Below are positions 18,137-26,354 of a stretch of 46,134 bases of DNA, piece by piece (positions within the stretch are counted from its first letter, which is position 1; each line of letters begins with the position of its first letter). The notes below the pieces were generated by a model that had not been told where the DNA came from, did no database searches, and saw only the letters and a program-made list of their open reading frames with translations. The position numbers and the translations under genes were made by a program. The DNA comes from Kineosporia sp. A_224 (lineage in GTDB: Bacteria; Actinomycetota; Actinomycetes; Actinomycetales; Kineosporiaceae). The DNA lies in assembly GCF_002198655.1 (NCBI RefSeq), contig NZ_MWLN01000174.1:1-46134 (forward strand), in the 5' to 3' direction.

Positions 18137-19156
18137 CTACTGACGCTGCGGGCGCCCCCGGCCGCGGCCGTGCACCCGGTACAGCCCGAAGAGGGCGGAG
18201 CCGCCGATCAGCAGGAACGCGAGGGCCCAGGCCCCCCGGGCCCGGCCGTCGACGAGCCGGGCGTCCTGCGGGTCGCCGGCCGCGTGCACCACGGTGACCC
18301 GCTCACCGGCCGGCAGCCACCGCAGCACATGGACCCGGACGCGCGTCGTGCCTGCGGGGGTGTCGATCTCGACCGCCTGCCTGGCCTCGTAGCGGCCCGG
18401 TGGGCCGGTGTCGGCGACGACGCCGGTGACGACGACCGGGTCGGCCCGGATCCGGGCCTCCTGCGAGATGGCCAGGCCCACGTAGGCCAGGGAGACCACG
18501 GCGACACCGGCCAGGACCCCGCGCAGCGGGAACGCCGTCTGCGCCGGAACGGTCGCTGCCGTCCGCCCTTCCCGCGTCGCCCCCGCGGGCAGGACCGGCG
18601 GCTGCTGCCCCGTCGCCACCGCCCGCAGGTGACCGGCGATCGCCCGGTGGACGGCAGGAGCGTCGTCCGTGTCGAGCGCCTCGGCCAGGGCCGCGACATC
18701 CGCCGCGGAGCCGGGTCCGCGGCCGACGAACAGCTCGGTCGTCGCCACGCCGCGCGGGTCCGTCACCAGCAGGAGCACGAGCCCCGGGGTGAGTGCGACG
18801 TCCGCCGCCGCCAGCTCGAACCGCTCGGACCGCCGCACCCCGCGGCGGCGCACGAGGACGGCACCGTCGAGCCAGACACGCGAGGCCGCGACGCTGACGC
18901 TGACGAGAATGAACCCGAGGTGGGCGCACCACCATGCGGCGCCCCCGAGCAGCGCGACGACCAAGGCCCAGCTGACGACGGACTCCCACCACGCCGGACC
19001 GAGACCGTCCCGGACGTCGGCCGCCGCCAGGTGCAGCAGGGACGCGACGAGCACCCCGCAGACCCCGAGGACACCGAGGCCGAACACGCACCCGGACCAG
19101 CCGCTCGCGCCGACCGCGATGCGGAGGCGTCGGCGCCGCGACCGGGTAGCTGCCAC
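18137..19156 (-). CDS. DUF3592-like membrane protein
   Basis: A 339-residue membrane protein with four likely transmembrane segments (about 20-46, 58-88, 210-230, 310-330). It has a cytoplasmic region between helices 2 and 3 and a beta-rich segment before helix 4 (VVVTGVVADTGPPGRYEA...VHVLRWLPAGERVTVVHAAGDP) that resembles the DUF3592 domain. The function is unknown. Its start is a GTG at 19156 with no strong ribosome site. It lies 9 nt upstream of guaA on the same strand and may be cotranscribed with it. Confidence 0.65.
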   Translation of the reverse strand: MAATRSRRRRLRIAVGASGWSGCVFGLGVLGVCGVLVASLLHLAAADVRDGLGPAWWESVVSWALVVALLGGAAWWCAHLGFILVSVSVAASRVWLDGAVLVRRRGVRRSERFELAAADVALTPGLVLLLVTDPRGVATTELFVGRGPGSAADVAALAEALDTDDAPAVHRAIAGHLRAVATGQQPPVLPAGATREGRTAATVPAQTAFPLRGVLAGVAVVSLAYVGLAISQEARIRADPVVVTGVVADTGPPGRYEARQAVEIDTPAGTTRVRVHVLRWLPAGERVTVVHAAGDPQDARLVDGRARGAWALAFLLIGGSALFGLYRVHGRGRGRPQRQ

Positions 19157-19198
19157 GCCGGGATCATCCCTCGTCAGCGGGCCGTCCGGGAGTCCCGG

Positions 19199-19564
19199 TC
19201 AACGCGCGGCGGCGCTCTCCCGCGCGAGCATCGGCTCGACCTGGTGCCGCACCCAGCGCTCGGCGACGAACGACATGAACGGGATCGTCCCGGCGAGGAC
19301 GACGCCGACCATCCGCGGGAAGTTCAGCCGGGTCCGGAACCACAGGTCGACCGAGACGATGACGTAGATCAGGTAGAGCCAGCCGTGCGCGATCGGGATG
19401 AACGCGCCGGCCCCCGGGACGACCGCGCCGAGGCCGTCGGCGTCGAACAGCGGCTGGCCCGGGTCCTTCTGCACGGCCTGGAGGACGACGTGCAGCGTGA
19501 GAAGCAGCAGGAGGACACCCGTGGCGTACGCCATCACGCGGTACCGGGTCAGGGCGGCCTTCAC
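19199..19564 (-). CDS. DUF3817 integral membrane protein
   Basis: A 121-residue protein with three hydrophobic helices: RVMAYATGVLLLLLTLHVVL, a middle one around IAHGWLYLIYVIVSVDLW, and one after LNFPRMVGVVLAGTIPFMSFVAER. The conserved HGWLY and FVAER...H pattern fits the DUF3817 family, which is common next to cytochrome oxidase assembly genes in actinomycetes. GTG at 19564 overlaps the SURF1 stop (GTGA). A longer in-frame reading through SURF1 is a shadow. Confidence 0.85.
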   Translation of the reverse strand: MKAALTRYRVMAYATGVLLLLLTLHVVLQAVQKDPGQPLFDADGLGAVVPGAGAFIPIAHGWLYLIYVIVSVDLWFRTRLNFPRMVGVVLAGTIPFMSFVAERWVRHQVEPMLARESAAAR

Positions 19565-20430
19565 AGGGTGGCTCCTTCGTGAGGGGTGGTCCGGTCGGAG
19601 GGTTCCGGGGCCGCCGGGTCCGGGTCGGCGGGGTCGCCGTCCGGGCCGGACGGCGGCAGCACGCCGAGGTGGTCGTCCCGGACAAGCCGCCACCACATGA
19701 AGATCCCGAAGCCCGCGAAGAGGAACCACTGCCCGGCGTAGGAGAGGTTGCGCAGGTCGATGCCGCCGGTGCCCTCGGGGACGGCGGGGACGCGCGCGGG
19801 CGCGGCGGTCTCGACGGGGACCGCGGTCGTCGTGCCGTCGGCGGCCGAGGCGGCGACGTAGTCGGTGAGGACGAGGTAGCCGGTGAGCAGCGGCCAGCGC
19901 CACAGCCCGATGAGCTCGGTGACGTCGACCCGCTCGACCTGGCCGGCGGGCAGCCCGCTCGTCTCGCCGGGGGCGCGGTCCGCGGGCGGCTCGGCGGGCC
20001 GCAGCACCCCCTGGACGGCGACCGGCCCGGTCGGGACGGCGGCCGCCGCGCCCGCGGGATCGGCCGCGTCCGGGACCCAGCCCCGGACGACGCCGACGGC
20101 GCTGCCGTCCTCGAGCACGAGCGGGGTGAGCACCCACAGCCCGGTCCGCCCCGAGAGCCGGCGCTCCGGCACGAGGAGCTGGTCGGCGGCCGAGTACGTG
20201 CCGACGGCGACGACGGGCCGGTCCGCGGCGAGGCCGGTGAAGGTCTGCCGGGCCTTGATGACGGTCCCGATCGGGACCGGGGGCTGCGTCGTCCGGGCGA
20301 CGACGTTCTCGTCGGCGTTGTCGTGCGCGCGGTCCCACTGCCACTGCCCGAGCCGCGCCATCCCGGCGGCGGCCACGAGGACGACGACGAGGAGCGCCAG
20401 CCACCGGGGCTTGAGGGCGGTCCGCAGCAC
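19561..20430 (-). CDS. SURF1-family cytochrome oxidase assembly protein
   Basis: A 289-residue membrane protein with the family layout: N-terminal helix (WLALLVVVLVAAAGMARLGQWQWDRA), a large extracytoplasmic domain with GLWVLTPLV...VVRGWVP, and a second helix after NLSYAGQWFLFAGFGIFMWW. The GQWQ..R and NL.YA.QWF motifs are diagnostic. SURF1 proteins assist insertion of heme a/copper centres into aa3-type oxidase. GTG at 20430. The coupled DUF3817 gene lies downstream. Confidence 0.9.
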   Translation of the reverse strand: MLRTALKPRWLALLVVVLVAAAGMARLGQWQWDRAHDNADENVVARTTQPPVPIGTVIKARQTFTGLAADRPVVAVGTYSAADQLLVPERRLSGRTGLWVLTPLVLEDGSAVGVVRGWVPDAADPAGAAAAVPTGPVAVQGVLRPAEPPADRAPGETSGLPAGQVERVDVTELIGLWRWPLLTGYLVLTDYVAASAADGTTTAVPVETAAPARVPAVPEGTGGIDLRNLSYAGQWFLFAGFGIFMWWRLVRDDHLGVLPPSGPDGDPADPDPAAPEPSDRTTPHEGATL

Positions 20431-20483
20431 GGTTCACGGTAACCCGCCGGGCCCGGGCCTGTGACAGCGGGGCGGACGGCGGG

Positions 20484-21419
20484 TCAGCCGTTGCGGACCG
20501 TCGCCACGAACTCGCTGACCTCGGCGCGGAGCATCTCGGCGAGCTGCACGAGCCCGCCGCCGGTCTGGCCGCCCTCGACGGCGCTCGCGATGTCGTTGAC
20601 CATCGTGTCCATCTCGCGGATCCGCTGCGTGACGGCCTCGAGGGCGGTGATCGCGTCGCCCGCGGCGGCGCTCACGGCGTCGACCCGGGACAGGATCGTG
20701 TCGGACGACGACGCCGCGGCGTCCGCGAGGCTCTTCACCTCTGCGGCCACGACCCGGAAGCCCTGGCCGGCCTCGCCCGCGCGGGCCGCCTCGATCGTCG
20801 CGTTGAGCGCGAGGAGCCGGGTCTGGGAGGCGATCTGGCTGATGAGGTCGACCGCGCGGCGGATGTCGTCCGAGCTCGTCCGCAGCTCCTCGACCGTGCC
20901 GGTGGCGCGCGAGGAGTCGTCGACGGCGTCCCGGGCGTACGTGACGACGCCCTCGGCGGTCGCGCCCATCTGCGTCGCGGCGGCCGCGACCTGCTCGCTC
21001 ACGGCGAGGACCGTCGTCTCGAGCCGCTCGGCGAGCGCCCGGCGGGCGTCGGCTGCGCGCTCGATCTCCTCGTGCGCGCCGCGCATCGAGACCCGGCCGT
21101 TGTCGATGGTCACCGCCCCGGTGCGGAACGCGCCGTGCAGGCCGCCGGTGAGCAGCCGCCGGTCGTAGCGGCCGCCGCTGCTCGCGGCGATCGCGGCCGA
21201 CGACTCGCGGATGTAGGCGTCGACGACGTCGAGGAGCGCGTTGACCGACGTCCGGGCCGCGGTGACGTCCGGGTCGGTGGCGGCGGCGCCCTCGAGCAGG
21301 GGCATGCGCTGCTCGAGGTCGCCCTCGGCGGCCCGCCGGCAGGCCTCGCCGAAGAAGCGCAGGGCCTCGCGCGCGGGGTCCGGGCCGGCGGCGGAGCGGT
21401 CGCTGTGGAAGAGGTTCAC
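20484..21419 (-). CDS. Soluble methyl-accepting chemotaxis-type signalling protein
   Basis: A 311-residue protein without transmembrane segments. Its second half is an MCP signalling coiled coil with the hairpin tip [30 protein letters not shown], the surface that binds CheA/CheW. The first ~110 residues are helical. The GTG at 21419 overlaps the stop of the upstream Aer-type PAS gene (GTGA). The pair looks like an aerotaxis receptor split into sensor and signalling proteins, implying that the organism is motile. Confidence 0.88.
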   Translation of the reverse strand: MNLFHSDRSAAGPDPAREALRFFGEACRRAAEGDLEQRMPLLEGAAATDPDVTAARTSVNALLDVVDAYIRESSAAIAASSGGRYDRRLLTGGLHGAFRTGAVTIDNGRVSMRGAHEEIERAADARRALAERLETTVLAVSEQVAAAATQMGATAEGVVTYARDAVDDSSRATGTVEELRTSSDDIRRAVDLISQIASQTRLLALNATIEAARAGEAGQGFRVVAAEVKSLADAAASSSDTILSRVDAVSAAAGDAITALEAVTQRIREMDTMVNDIASAVEGGQTGGGLVQLAEMLRAEVSEFVATVRNG

Positions 21420-21946
21420 GGGGTGACCGTCCAGACCCATTCGTCGTAGGCGAGACCGGCGGACGCCAGCGTGCTGCCGAGCAGCGCCGTCGAGGCCGCG
21501 ATGCCGTCGGCGGCCCGCGCGTGGCGCCGCTCCTCGGCGAGCAGCGCCGCGTAGACCGGGGTCACCGCGGCGATCGCGTCGCGGTGCGGGCTGCGCCGGT
21601 TGGAGTGGTAGCCGACGATCCGGCCCGACGCGTCGTACGAGGGCGTCACATGGGCGAAGACCCAGTAGTTGGCGCCGTCCGCCGCGAGGTTGTTCACGTA
21701 GGCGAAGATCTCCTGGCCGGCGGCGATCGTGTCCCAGAGCAGCTGGAAGACCGCCCGGGGCATGTCGGGGTGCCGGATGAGGTTGTGCGGCTGCCCGACC
21801 ACGTCCTCCTCGCGCAGGGCGGCGATCCGGCAGAAGACGTCGTTGGCGTAGGTGATGACGCCCTTGGCGTCCGTCTTGCTCACGATGAGCTCGTCGGCGC
21901 CGAGACGTCGCTCGACCCCTGTCGGCGCGACCTTGGACCGGTGCAT
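21416..21946 (-). CDS. Aer-type PAS sensor protein
   Basis: A 176-residue soluble protein. Residues ~15-115 are a PAS domain with the aerotaxis-receptor (Aer) pattern: [46 protein letters not shown] and GYHSNRRSP. Aer PAS domains bind FAD and sense redox or oxygen. ATG at 21946 has GGAGG and AGAGG upstream. Unlike Aer there is no HAMP or signalling domain in the chain; these are supplied by the co-translated MCP-like protein. TGATCGGC at 22014-22021 (GCCGATCA on the coding strand) resembles a flagellar sigma-28 -10 box, but no -35 is clear. Confidence 0.87.
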   Translation of the reverse strand: MHRSKVAPTGVERRLGADELIVSKTDAKGVITYANDVFCRIAALREEDVVGQPHNLIRHPDMPRAVFQLLWDTIAAGQEIFAYVNNLAADGANYWVFAHVTPSYDASGRIVGYHSNRRSPHRDAIAAVTPVYAALLAEERRHARAADGIAASTALLGSTLASAGLAYDEWVWTVTP

Positions 21947-22097
21947 GCCGCCTCTTCCTCCGGACACCCGCTGCAGGCGGCCCGCAGGACCGCGGACCAC
22001 CCCGTTCGAAGGGTGATCGGCGTCACCGGCCGGGTCCTGTAGGCCCTCAGGTCCCGACCTCGTCGGGGACGACGTCCCGGTGACGTTCCCATCCGGG

Positions 22098-23165
22098 CTA
22101 CGGGCGCAGCAGCACCTTCGTGGCCCGGCGCTCGTGCATCGCGGTGTAGCCCTCGGCGACGTCGGCGAGCGGCAGCTCGAGGTCGAACACCCGGCCCGGG
22201 TCGATCGCCCCCGAGAGGACGTCGGGCAGCAGCTGCGGGATGTAGGCCCGGACGGGCGCCACCCCGCCGCCGACGGACACGTTGCGGCGGAACAGGTCGC
22301 GGACGTCGAGCTCGACGCCGTGCGGCACCCCGACGAAGCCCACCGACCCGCCGGGCCGCACGGTCGCGAGCGCCTGGTCCATCGAGTCCTTCGTGCCGAC
22401 GCACTCCAGGACGCTGTCCGCCCCGATCCCGCCGAGGGCCGCGGCGACGGCGGCGCCGCCGTCCGCGCCCCGGGCCTCGACGACGTCCGTCGCGCCGAAC
22501 GCGCGGGCCAGGTCCTGCCGGACGGCGTGGCGGCTCATCGCGACGACCCGCTCGGCGCCGAGCCGGCGCGCGGCGAGCACGCCGCAGAGCCCGACAGCGC
22601 CGTCCCCGACGACAGCGACCGTCGAGCCGGGCCCGACCCGGGCGGCGAGCGCCGCGTGGTGCCCGGTGCCCATGACGTCGGAGAGCGTGAGCAGCGAGGG
22701 CAGCAGCGCGGGGTCCACGCCGCCGGGGCCCTCGGCGCCCGACGACGGGACGGCGACGAGCGTGCCGTCGGCCTGCGGCACCCGGACGTACTCGCCCTGG
22801 CCGCCGTCGACGAGGACCCCGTCCCGGTCCTTGCCGCCGTAGCCGCCACCGGCCAGGCACGACGTCTGCAGGCTCCGCGCGCACATCGCGCACGTGCCGT
22901 CCGACCACAGGAACGGCGCGATGACGAGGTCGCCGACGCTCAGGGTCGTCACGGCCGGGCCGAGGTCCTCGACGACCCCGACGAACTCGTGGCCGATCCG
23001 GCGCTCGACGCCCTCGGGGGCGTCACCGCGGTACGGCCACAGGTCGGAGCCGCAGATGCACGACACGACGACGCGCACGAGGGCGTCCGTCGGGGCGACG
23101 ACGCGGGGGTCGGGGGCGTCGACGAGGCGGATGTCGAAGGGGCCGTTGATCGTGGTCGCTCTCAC
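22098..23165 (-). CDS. Zinc-dependent alcohol dehydrogenase family protein (MDR)
   Basis: A 355-residue medium-chain dehydrogenase. Catalytic zinc ligands are visible in SCICGSD (Cys about 37) and RIGHEFVG. A partial structural zinc lobe has three cysteines (CAMCARSLQTSC) instead of the usual four. The Rossmann NAD(P) site is VAVVGDGAVGLCGVLAA. The substrate is unknown. GTG at 23165 is the only start preceding the conserved MRATTI. It lies 12 nt downstream of the SDR gene, so they probably share a transcript. Confidence 0.88.
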   Translation of the reverse strand: MRATTINGPFDIRLVDAPDPRVVAPTDALVRVVVSCICGSDLWPYRGDAPEGVERRIGHEFVGVVEDLGPAVTTLSVGDLVIAPFLWSDGTCAMCARSLQTSCLAGGGYGGKDRDGVLVDGGQGEYVRVPQADGTLVAVPSSGAEGPGGVDPALLPSLLTLSDVMGTGHHAALAARVGPGSTVAVVGDGAVGLCGVLAARRLGAERVVAMSRHAVRQDLARAFGATDVVEARGADGGAAVAAALGGIGADSVLECVGTKDSMDQALATVRPGGSVGFVGVPHGVELDVRDLFRRNVSVGGGVAPVRAYIPQLLPDVLSGAIDPGRVFDLELPLADVAEGYTAMHERRATKVLLRP

Positions 23166-23177
23166 GGCGCGATCCTG

Positions 23178-24140
23178 TCAGAGCTTCGGGTCGACGCCCG
23201 TCAGCTCGACGGACCGCTCCCAGAGCCAGAGCGCGTCGGCGTCGTTCCGTGCCGCGTCCGTCATGCCGACCAGCTTCGGGTGGCCCTTCTGCTCCATGAA
23301 GCCGTCGGGGCCGTAGTAGTCGCCGCTGCGCGCGGCCGGGTCACCGGCGGCGCGCAGCGAGGGCAGGGCGCCCGCGGCGGCGCTCTGGGCCATGAACCGC
23401 TCGGCGAAGCCCGTCACCCGGCCGATGATCCGGCTGTCCGCCGCTGGCCCGGACGCCGTGAGGTTCGTCCGCGCGTACCCGGGGTGCGCGGCGAGCGACA
23501 GGAGCGGCGCGGCCGCCGCGTCGGCCCGGCGCCGCAGCTCGCGCATGAAGAGCAGGTTCGCGAGCTTGGCCTGGGCGTAGGCCGACCACGGCGTGTACTT
23601 CTGCTCGCCCATGAGGTCGTCGCGGCGCAGCCGGCCCATCTTGTGGACGTTGCTCGCCACCGTGACGACCCGCGCCGGGCCGCCTGCGACCCCGCCGGTC
23701 GGGCCGGTCGCGAGCAGCGCGGGCAGCAGCAGCCCGGTGAGCGCGAAGTGCCCGAGGTGGTTCGTGCCGAGCTGCATCTCGAACCCGTCGGCCGTCGTCC
23801 GCCGCGGGATCGCCATGACGCCGGCGTTGTTCACGAGCAGCGCCAGCCCCTCGCCGAAGCTCTCGAGGACGCCGTCCGCGAACGCGTGCACCGAGGCCAG
23901 GCTCGCGAGGTCGAGGCTGCGCAGCTCGACCGCCGCGCCCGGCACCCGGACCCGGACCTGGCCGAGCGCCTCGTCGCCGCGCAGCGGGTCCCGGCAGGCG
24001 AGGACGACGTGCGCGCCGGCGCGGGCCAGCTCGACGGAGGTCTCCAGGCCCAGACCGGAGTTCGCCCCGGTGACGACGGCGGTGACGCCGGAGAGGTCGG
24101 GCAGGTCGGCGAGGGTCCACTTCGCGGTCACGAGATCCAC
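23178..24140 (-). CDS. Short-chain dehydrogenase/reductase (retinol dehydrogenase-like)
   Basis: A 320-residue SDR with the cofactor motif TGANSGLG (about 24-31), NNAG (about 105), and the catalytic Ser region TVASNVHK with YAQAK (Tyr/Lys), then HPGYARTNL. The insert between the active site and the C-terminus matches the WW-oxidoreductase/retinol dehydrogenase-like actinobacterial subgroup. The substrate is unknown. The GTG at 24140 is the longest start; the GTG at 24131 is equally plausible and gives the more usual MTAKW N-terminus. Confidence 0.88.
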   Translation of the reverse strand: MDLVTAKWTLADLPDLSGVTAVVTGANSGLGLETSVELARAGAHVVLACRDPLRGDEALGQVRVRVPGAAVELRSLDLASLASVHAFADGVLESFGEGLALLVNNAGVMAIPRRTTADGFEMQLGTNHLGHFALTGLLLPALLATGPTGGVAGGPARVVTVASNVHKMGRLRRDDLMGEQKYTPWSAYAQAKLANLLFMRELRRRADAAAAPLLSLAAHPGYARTNLTASGPAADSRIIGRVTGFAERFMAQSAAAGALPSLRAAGDPAARSGDYYGPDGFMEQKGHPKLVGMTDAARNDADALWLWERSVELTGVDPKL

Positions 24141-24198
24141 TCTCGCACAGCGGTTCCGGCGTCACCCGTCCGGGCGGCGGCCCGGGTCACGGCCAGGG

Positions 24199-25800
24199 TC
24201 ACGGCCAGGGGAAGCGGGTGGCCCGGGCGGCCTTGAGCAGGACGGTGAAGGTCTTCGCGAACCGCTCCGGACCCTGCCCGTAGAGCACGCCCATGCCCAT
24301 GAGGCGCTGGACGGCGACCGACTGCGACTCGGTGAACCGCAGGATGCCCTCTCGGCCGTGCCGCCGGCCGACGCCGGACGCGCGCCGCCCGCCCATCGGT
24401 GCCGCCGAGCTCCCCCAGGTCGTCAGGTAGGCCTCGTTGACGCTCACGGTGCCGGCGACGACCTGCCGGGCGAGGCGCCGTCCGCGGTGCAGGTTGCTCG
24501 TCCAGACCGCACCGTTGAGCCCCATCTCGCCCTCGTTGACGAGGGCGAGCGCCTCGGCGTCCGAGGAGACCCGGTAGACCGACACGACCGGGCCGAACGT
24601 CTCCCCGGCGTAGCACGCGGCCTCGGGGGTCACCCGGTCGAGCACGGTCGGCTCGAAGAACCAGGGGCCGACGTCGGGGCGGGGCCGGCCGCCCGCGAGG
24701 ACGACCGCGCCGTGCTCGACGGCGTTCTCGACGTGGGCGGTGATCTTCGCGAGCTGCGCGGCCGAGGTGAGGGCGCCGATGTCACCGCTGAAGTCGAGGC
24801 CCGCCGAGAGCCGCAGCCGGCGGACCCGGTCGACGAAGCGGTCGAGGAACGCCTCGGCGACCGCCTCGTGGAGCACGAGCCGCTCGATGCCGATGCACTG
24901 CTGGCCGGTGTTGTTGAAGCAGTCCCGGACGAGCGCCTCGGCGGCGCGGTCGAGGTCGGCGTCGTCCGCGACGTACGCGCCGTTCTTGCCGCCGAGCTCG
25001 AGCGAGGTGCCGATGAGCCGCTCCCCCGCCTGCCGGCCGACGACGCGGCCGGTCGGCGTCGAGCCCGTGAAGCAGATGTGGTCGACGGTGTCGACGACCG
25101 CGCCGCCCACGCCCGGGCCGTCGCCGAGCACGACCTGCAGGACGCCGTCCGGCAGCCCGGCCGCGGCGAGCAGGTCCGCCGCCCAGAGCGTCGTCAGCGC
25201 GGTCTGGTTGTCGGGCTTGACGACGACGGCGTTGCCCGCGAGGAGCGCGGGCATGATGTCGCCGAGGGAGAGCACGAGCGGGAAGTTCCACGGCGCGATG
25301 ACCCCGACGACCCCCTTGGGGTGCTGCACCTGGGTGACCTGGGTGAGCACGGGCACGATGCCGCGGTAGGTCCGGTCCCGGAGGATCTTCGGGCCGCGGC
25401 GCGCCAGCCACCGGCAGTTCAGCGCGATGTCGGCGACCTCCTCGTACGCCGAGAGCCGGGTCTTGCCGGTCTCGAGCTGGACGATGTCGAGGATCTCCGA
25501 CTGCCGGTCCAGGAGGAGGTCGTGCAGGCGCAGGAGGACCGCGGCGCGGTGTCGCGGCGTCCGGGCGGCCCAGCCGGGCTGCGCGGCCCTGGCCTGCGCG
25601 ACGGCCCGGGCGACGTCCCGGGGGGTGGACTGCGGGAGCGCCGCCAGCGGTGCGCCGCTCAGCGGGGTGACGGTCGTGACGTGCGCGGCGTCGTCGGCGA
25701 CGACCGCGCGCGAGGTCAGCCCGCGGACCCGGCCCGGGTCGAGGGCCCAGGTGGCTGTGGGGTCCGACTCGGGGTCGGCGACGATGCGCTCCGTGGACAT
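24199..25800 (-). CDS. gabD2: Succinic semialdehyde dehydrogenase-type aldehyde dehydrogenase
   Basis: A 533-residue NAD(P)+-dependent aldehyde dehydrogenase. Seen: GVIAPWNFPL, FTGSTPTGRVVG (cofactor), SLELGGKNG (catalytic Glu), NNTGQQCIG (catalytic Cys) and ETFGPVVSVY. Length and sequence resemble actinobacterial GabD2 enzymes that oxidise succinic semialdehyde to succinate, but other aldehydes are possible. ATG at 25800. TACGCT lies six bases upstream, a leaderless-type arrangement, and an 8-bp inverted repeat flanks this point. Confidence 0.85.
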   Translation of the reverse strand: MSTERIVADPESDPTATWALDPGRVRGLTSRAVVADDAAHVTTVTPLSGAPLAALPQSTPRDVARAVAQARAAQPGWAARTPRHRAAVLLRLHDLLLDRQSEILDIVQLETGKTRLSAYEEVADIALNCRWLARRGPKILRDRTYRGIVPVLTQVTQVQHPKGVVGVIAPWNFPLVLSLGDIMPALLAGNAVVVKPDNQTALTTLWAADLLAAAGLPDGVLQVVLGDGPGVGGAVVDTVDHICFTGSTPTGRVVGRQAGERLIGTSLELGGKNGAYVADDADLDRAAEALVRDCFNNTGQQCIGIERLVLHEAVAEAFLDRFVDRVRRLRLSAGLDFSGDIGALTSAAQLAKITAHVENAVEHGAVVLAGGRPRPDVGPWFFEPTVLDRVTPEAACYAGETFGPVVSVYRVSSDAEALALVNEGEMGLNGAVWTSNLHRGRRLARQVVAGTVSVNEAYLTTWGSSAAPMGGRRASGVGRRHGREGILRFTESQSVAVQRLMGMGVLYGQGPERFAKTFTVLLKAARATRFPWP

Positions 25801-25803
25801 GCG

Positions 25804-25830
25804 AGGAGCGTAGACATCGTCAACGCTCCT
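25804..25830. promoter_or_regulatory. Inverted repeat at the gabD2-like start
   Basis: AGGAGCGT (25804-25811) and ACGCTCCT (25823-25830) form an 8-bp perfect inverted repeat with an 11-nt spacer, immediately upstream of the ATG and over the putative -10 box. This position is typical of an operator, but no cognate regulator is nearby. Confidence 0.4.
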
Positions 25831-25836
25831 TGGCTA

Positions 25837-25864
25837 CCCGCCGGTAACCCCCGATTTCGGCGGG
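25837..25864 (-). terminator. Hairpin after the zinc-ribbon gene
   Basis: CCCGCCG (25837-25843) pairs with CGGCGGG (25858-25864) around a 14-nt loop, a few bases past the stop of the zinc-ribbon gene. It is a likely but modest terminator separating that gene from the gabD2-like gene. Confidence 0.45.
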
Positions 25865-25869
25865 CGCGG

Positions 25870-26247
25870 TCAGGACCGGCCGGGCGCCTGCTTCTGCTGG
25901 TCACGGGTCAGGAGCCGGGCGTGCAGACCGGCCGCGGCCGCCTGGACGACGTTCTCGGCGTCCTCGATCCAGGCCGCGAAGTCGAGGAGGTCGTCCGAGG
26001 TCAGCGTCTTGCCCTCGTGGACCTCGAGCGCCTCCGCCGGGACCTCGATCCGCTCGGCGACGACGCCGCCGAGGGTGAGCAGCCGGACGACCTCGTCACC
26101 CGCGGGCTTCTTGACCTGGGAGACGCACGAGGTGCAGTCGAACGAGTAGAAGGACCGGCTGCGCACCGCGTGGACCACGAGCCGGACCTGGTCCTTCGTG
26201 AGCTCCACGTCGCCGCAGGTCGGGCAGGCGGCCTTGATGATCGTCAT
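25870..26247 (-). CDS. Small zinc-ribbon protein of unknown function
   Basis: A 125-residue acidic protein starting with a Cys4 zinc ribbon (CPTCG at 8-12 and CTSC at about 38-41), then a helical region rich in Glu/Val and a C-terminal helix. ATG at 26247 has GGGGGGA eight bases upstream. The same frame continues far upstream as a shadow of glpD and was not used. The function is not known. The ribbon suggests nucleic acid or protein binding. Confidence 0.75.
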   Translation of the reverse strand: MTIIKAACPTCGDVELTKDQVRLVVHAVRSRSFYSFDCTSCVSQVKKPAGDEVVRLLTLGGVVAERIEVPAEALEVHEGKTLTSDDLLDFAAWIEDAENVVQAAAAGLHARLLTRDQQKQAPGRS

Positions 26248-26328
26248 CGGGATGTCCCCCCGTTCAGGTGGTGTGTCCCGACCTCCTTCGGCAGTACGGG
26301 TGAATCCCTTTAACGCCCCTGGTGACGC

Positions 26329-26353
26329 CCCTGGTCGACGCCCGGGACCAGGG
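26329..26353 (-). terminator. Hairpin after glpD
   Basis: CCCTGGTC (26329-26336) pairs perfectly with GACCAGGG (26346-26353) around a 9-nt loop, directly after the glpD stop codon. No T-tract is present. Confidence 0.6.
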
Positions 26354-26354
26354 C

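Noticed and set aside
22014-22021. Flagellar sigma-28 promoter for the Aer-type gene (GCCGATCA)
   Set aside because: The -10-like octamer is one base off and no TAAA-like -35 is at 15 nt. Kept only as a remark in the gene entry.
25843-25855. GGTAACCCCCGAT resembling a SigD promoter
   Set aside because: The two parts are only a few bases apart instead of 16, and the sequence is explained as the loop of a hairpin.
26281-26288. Perfect Shine-Dalgarno AAGGAGGT on the minus strand between glpD and the zinc-ribbon gene
   Set aside because: No ATG, GTG or TTG follows at usable distance, and the zinc-ribbon gene has its own GGGGGGA site. No hidden small gene is supported.
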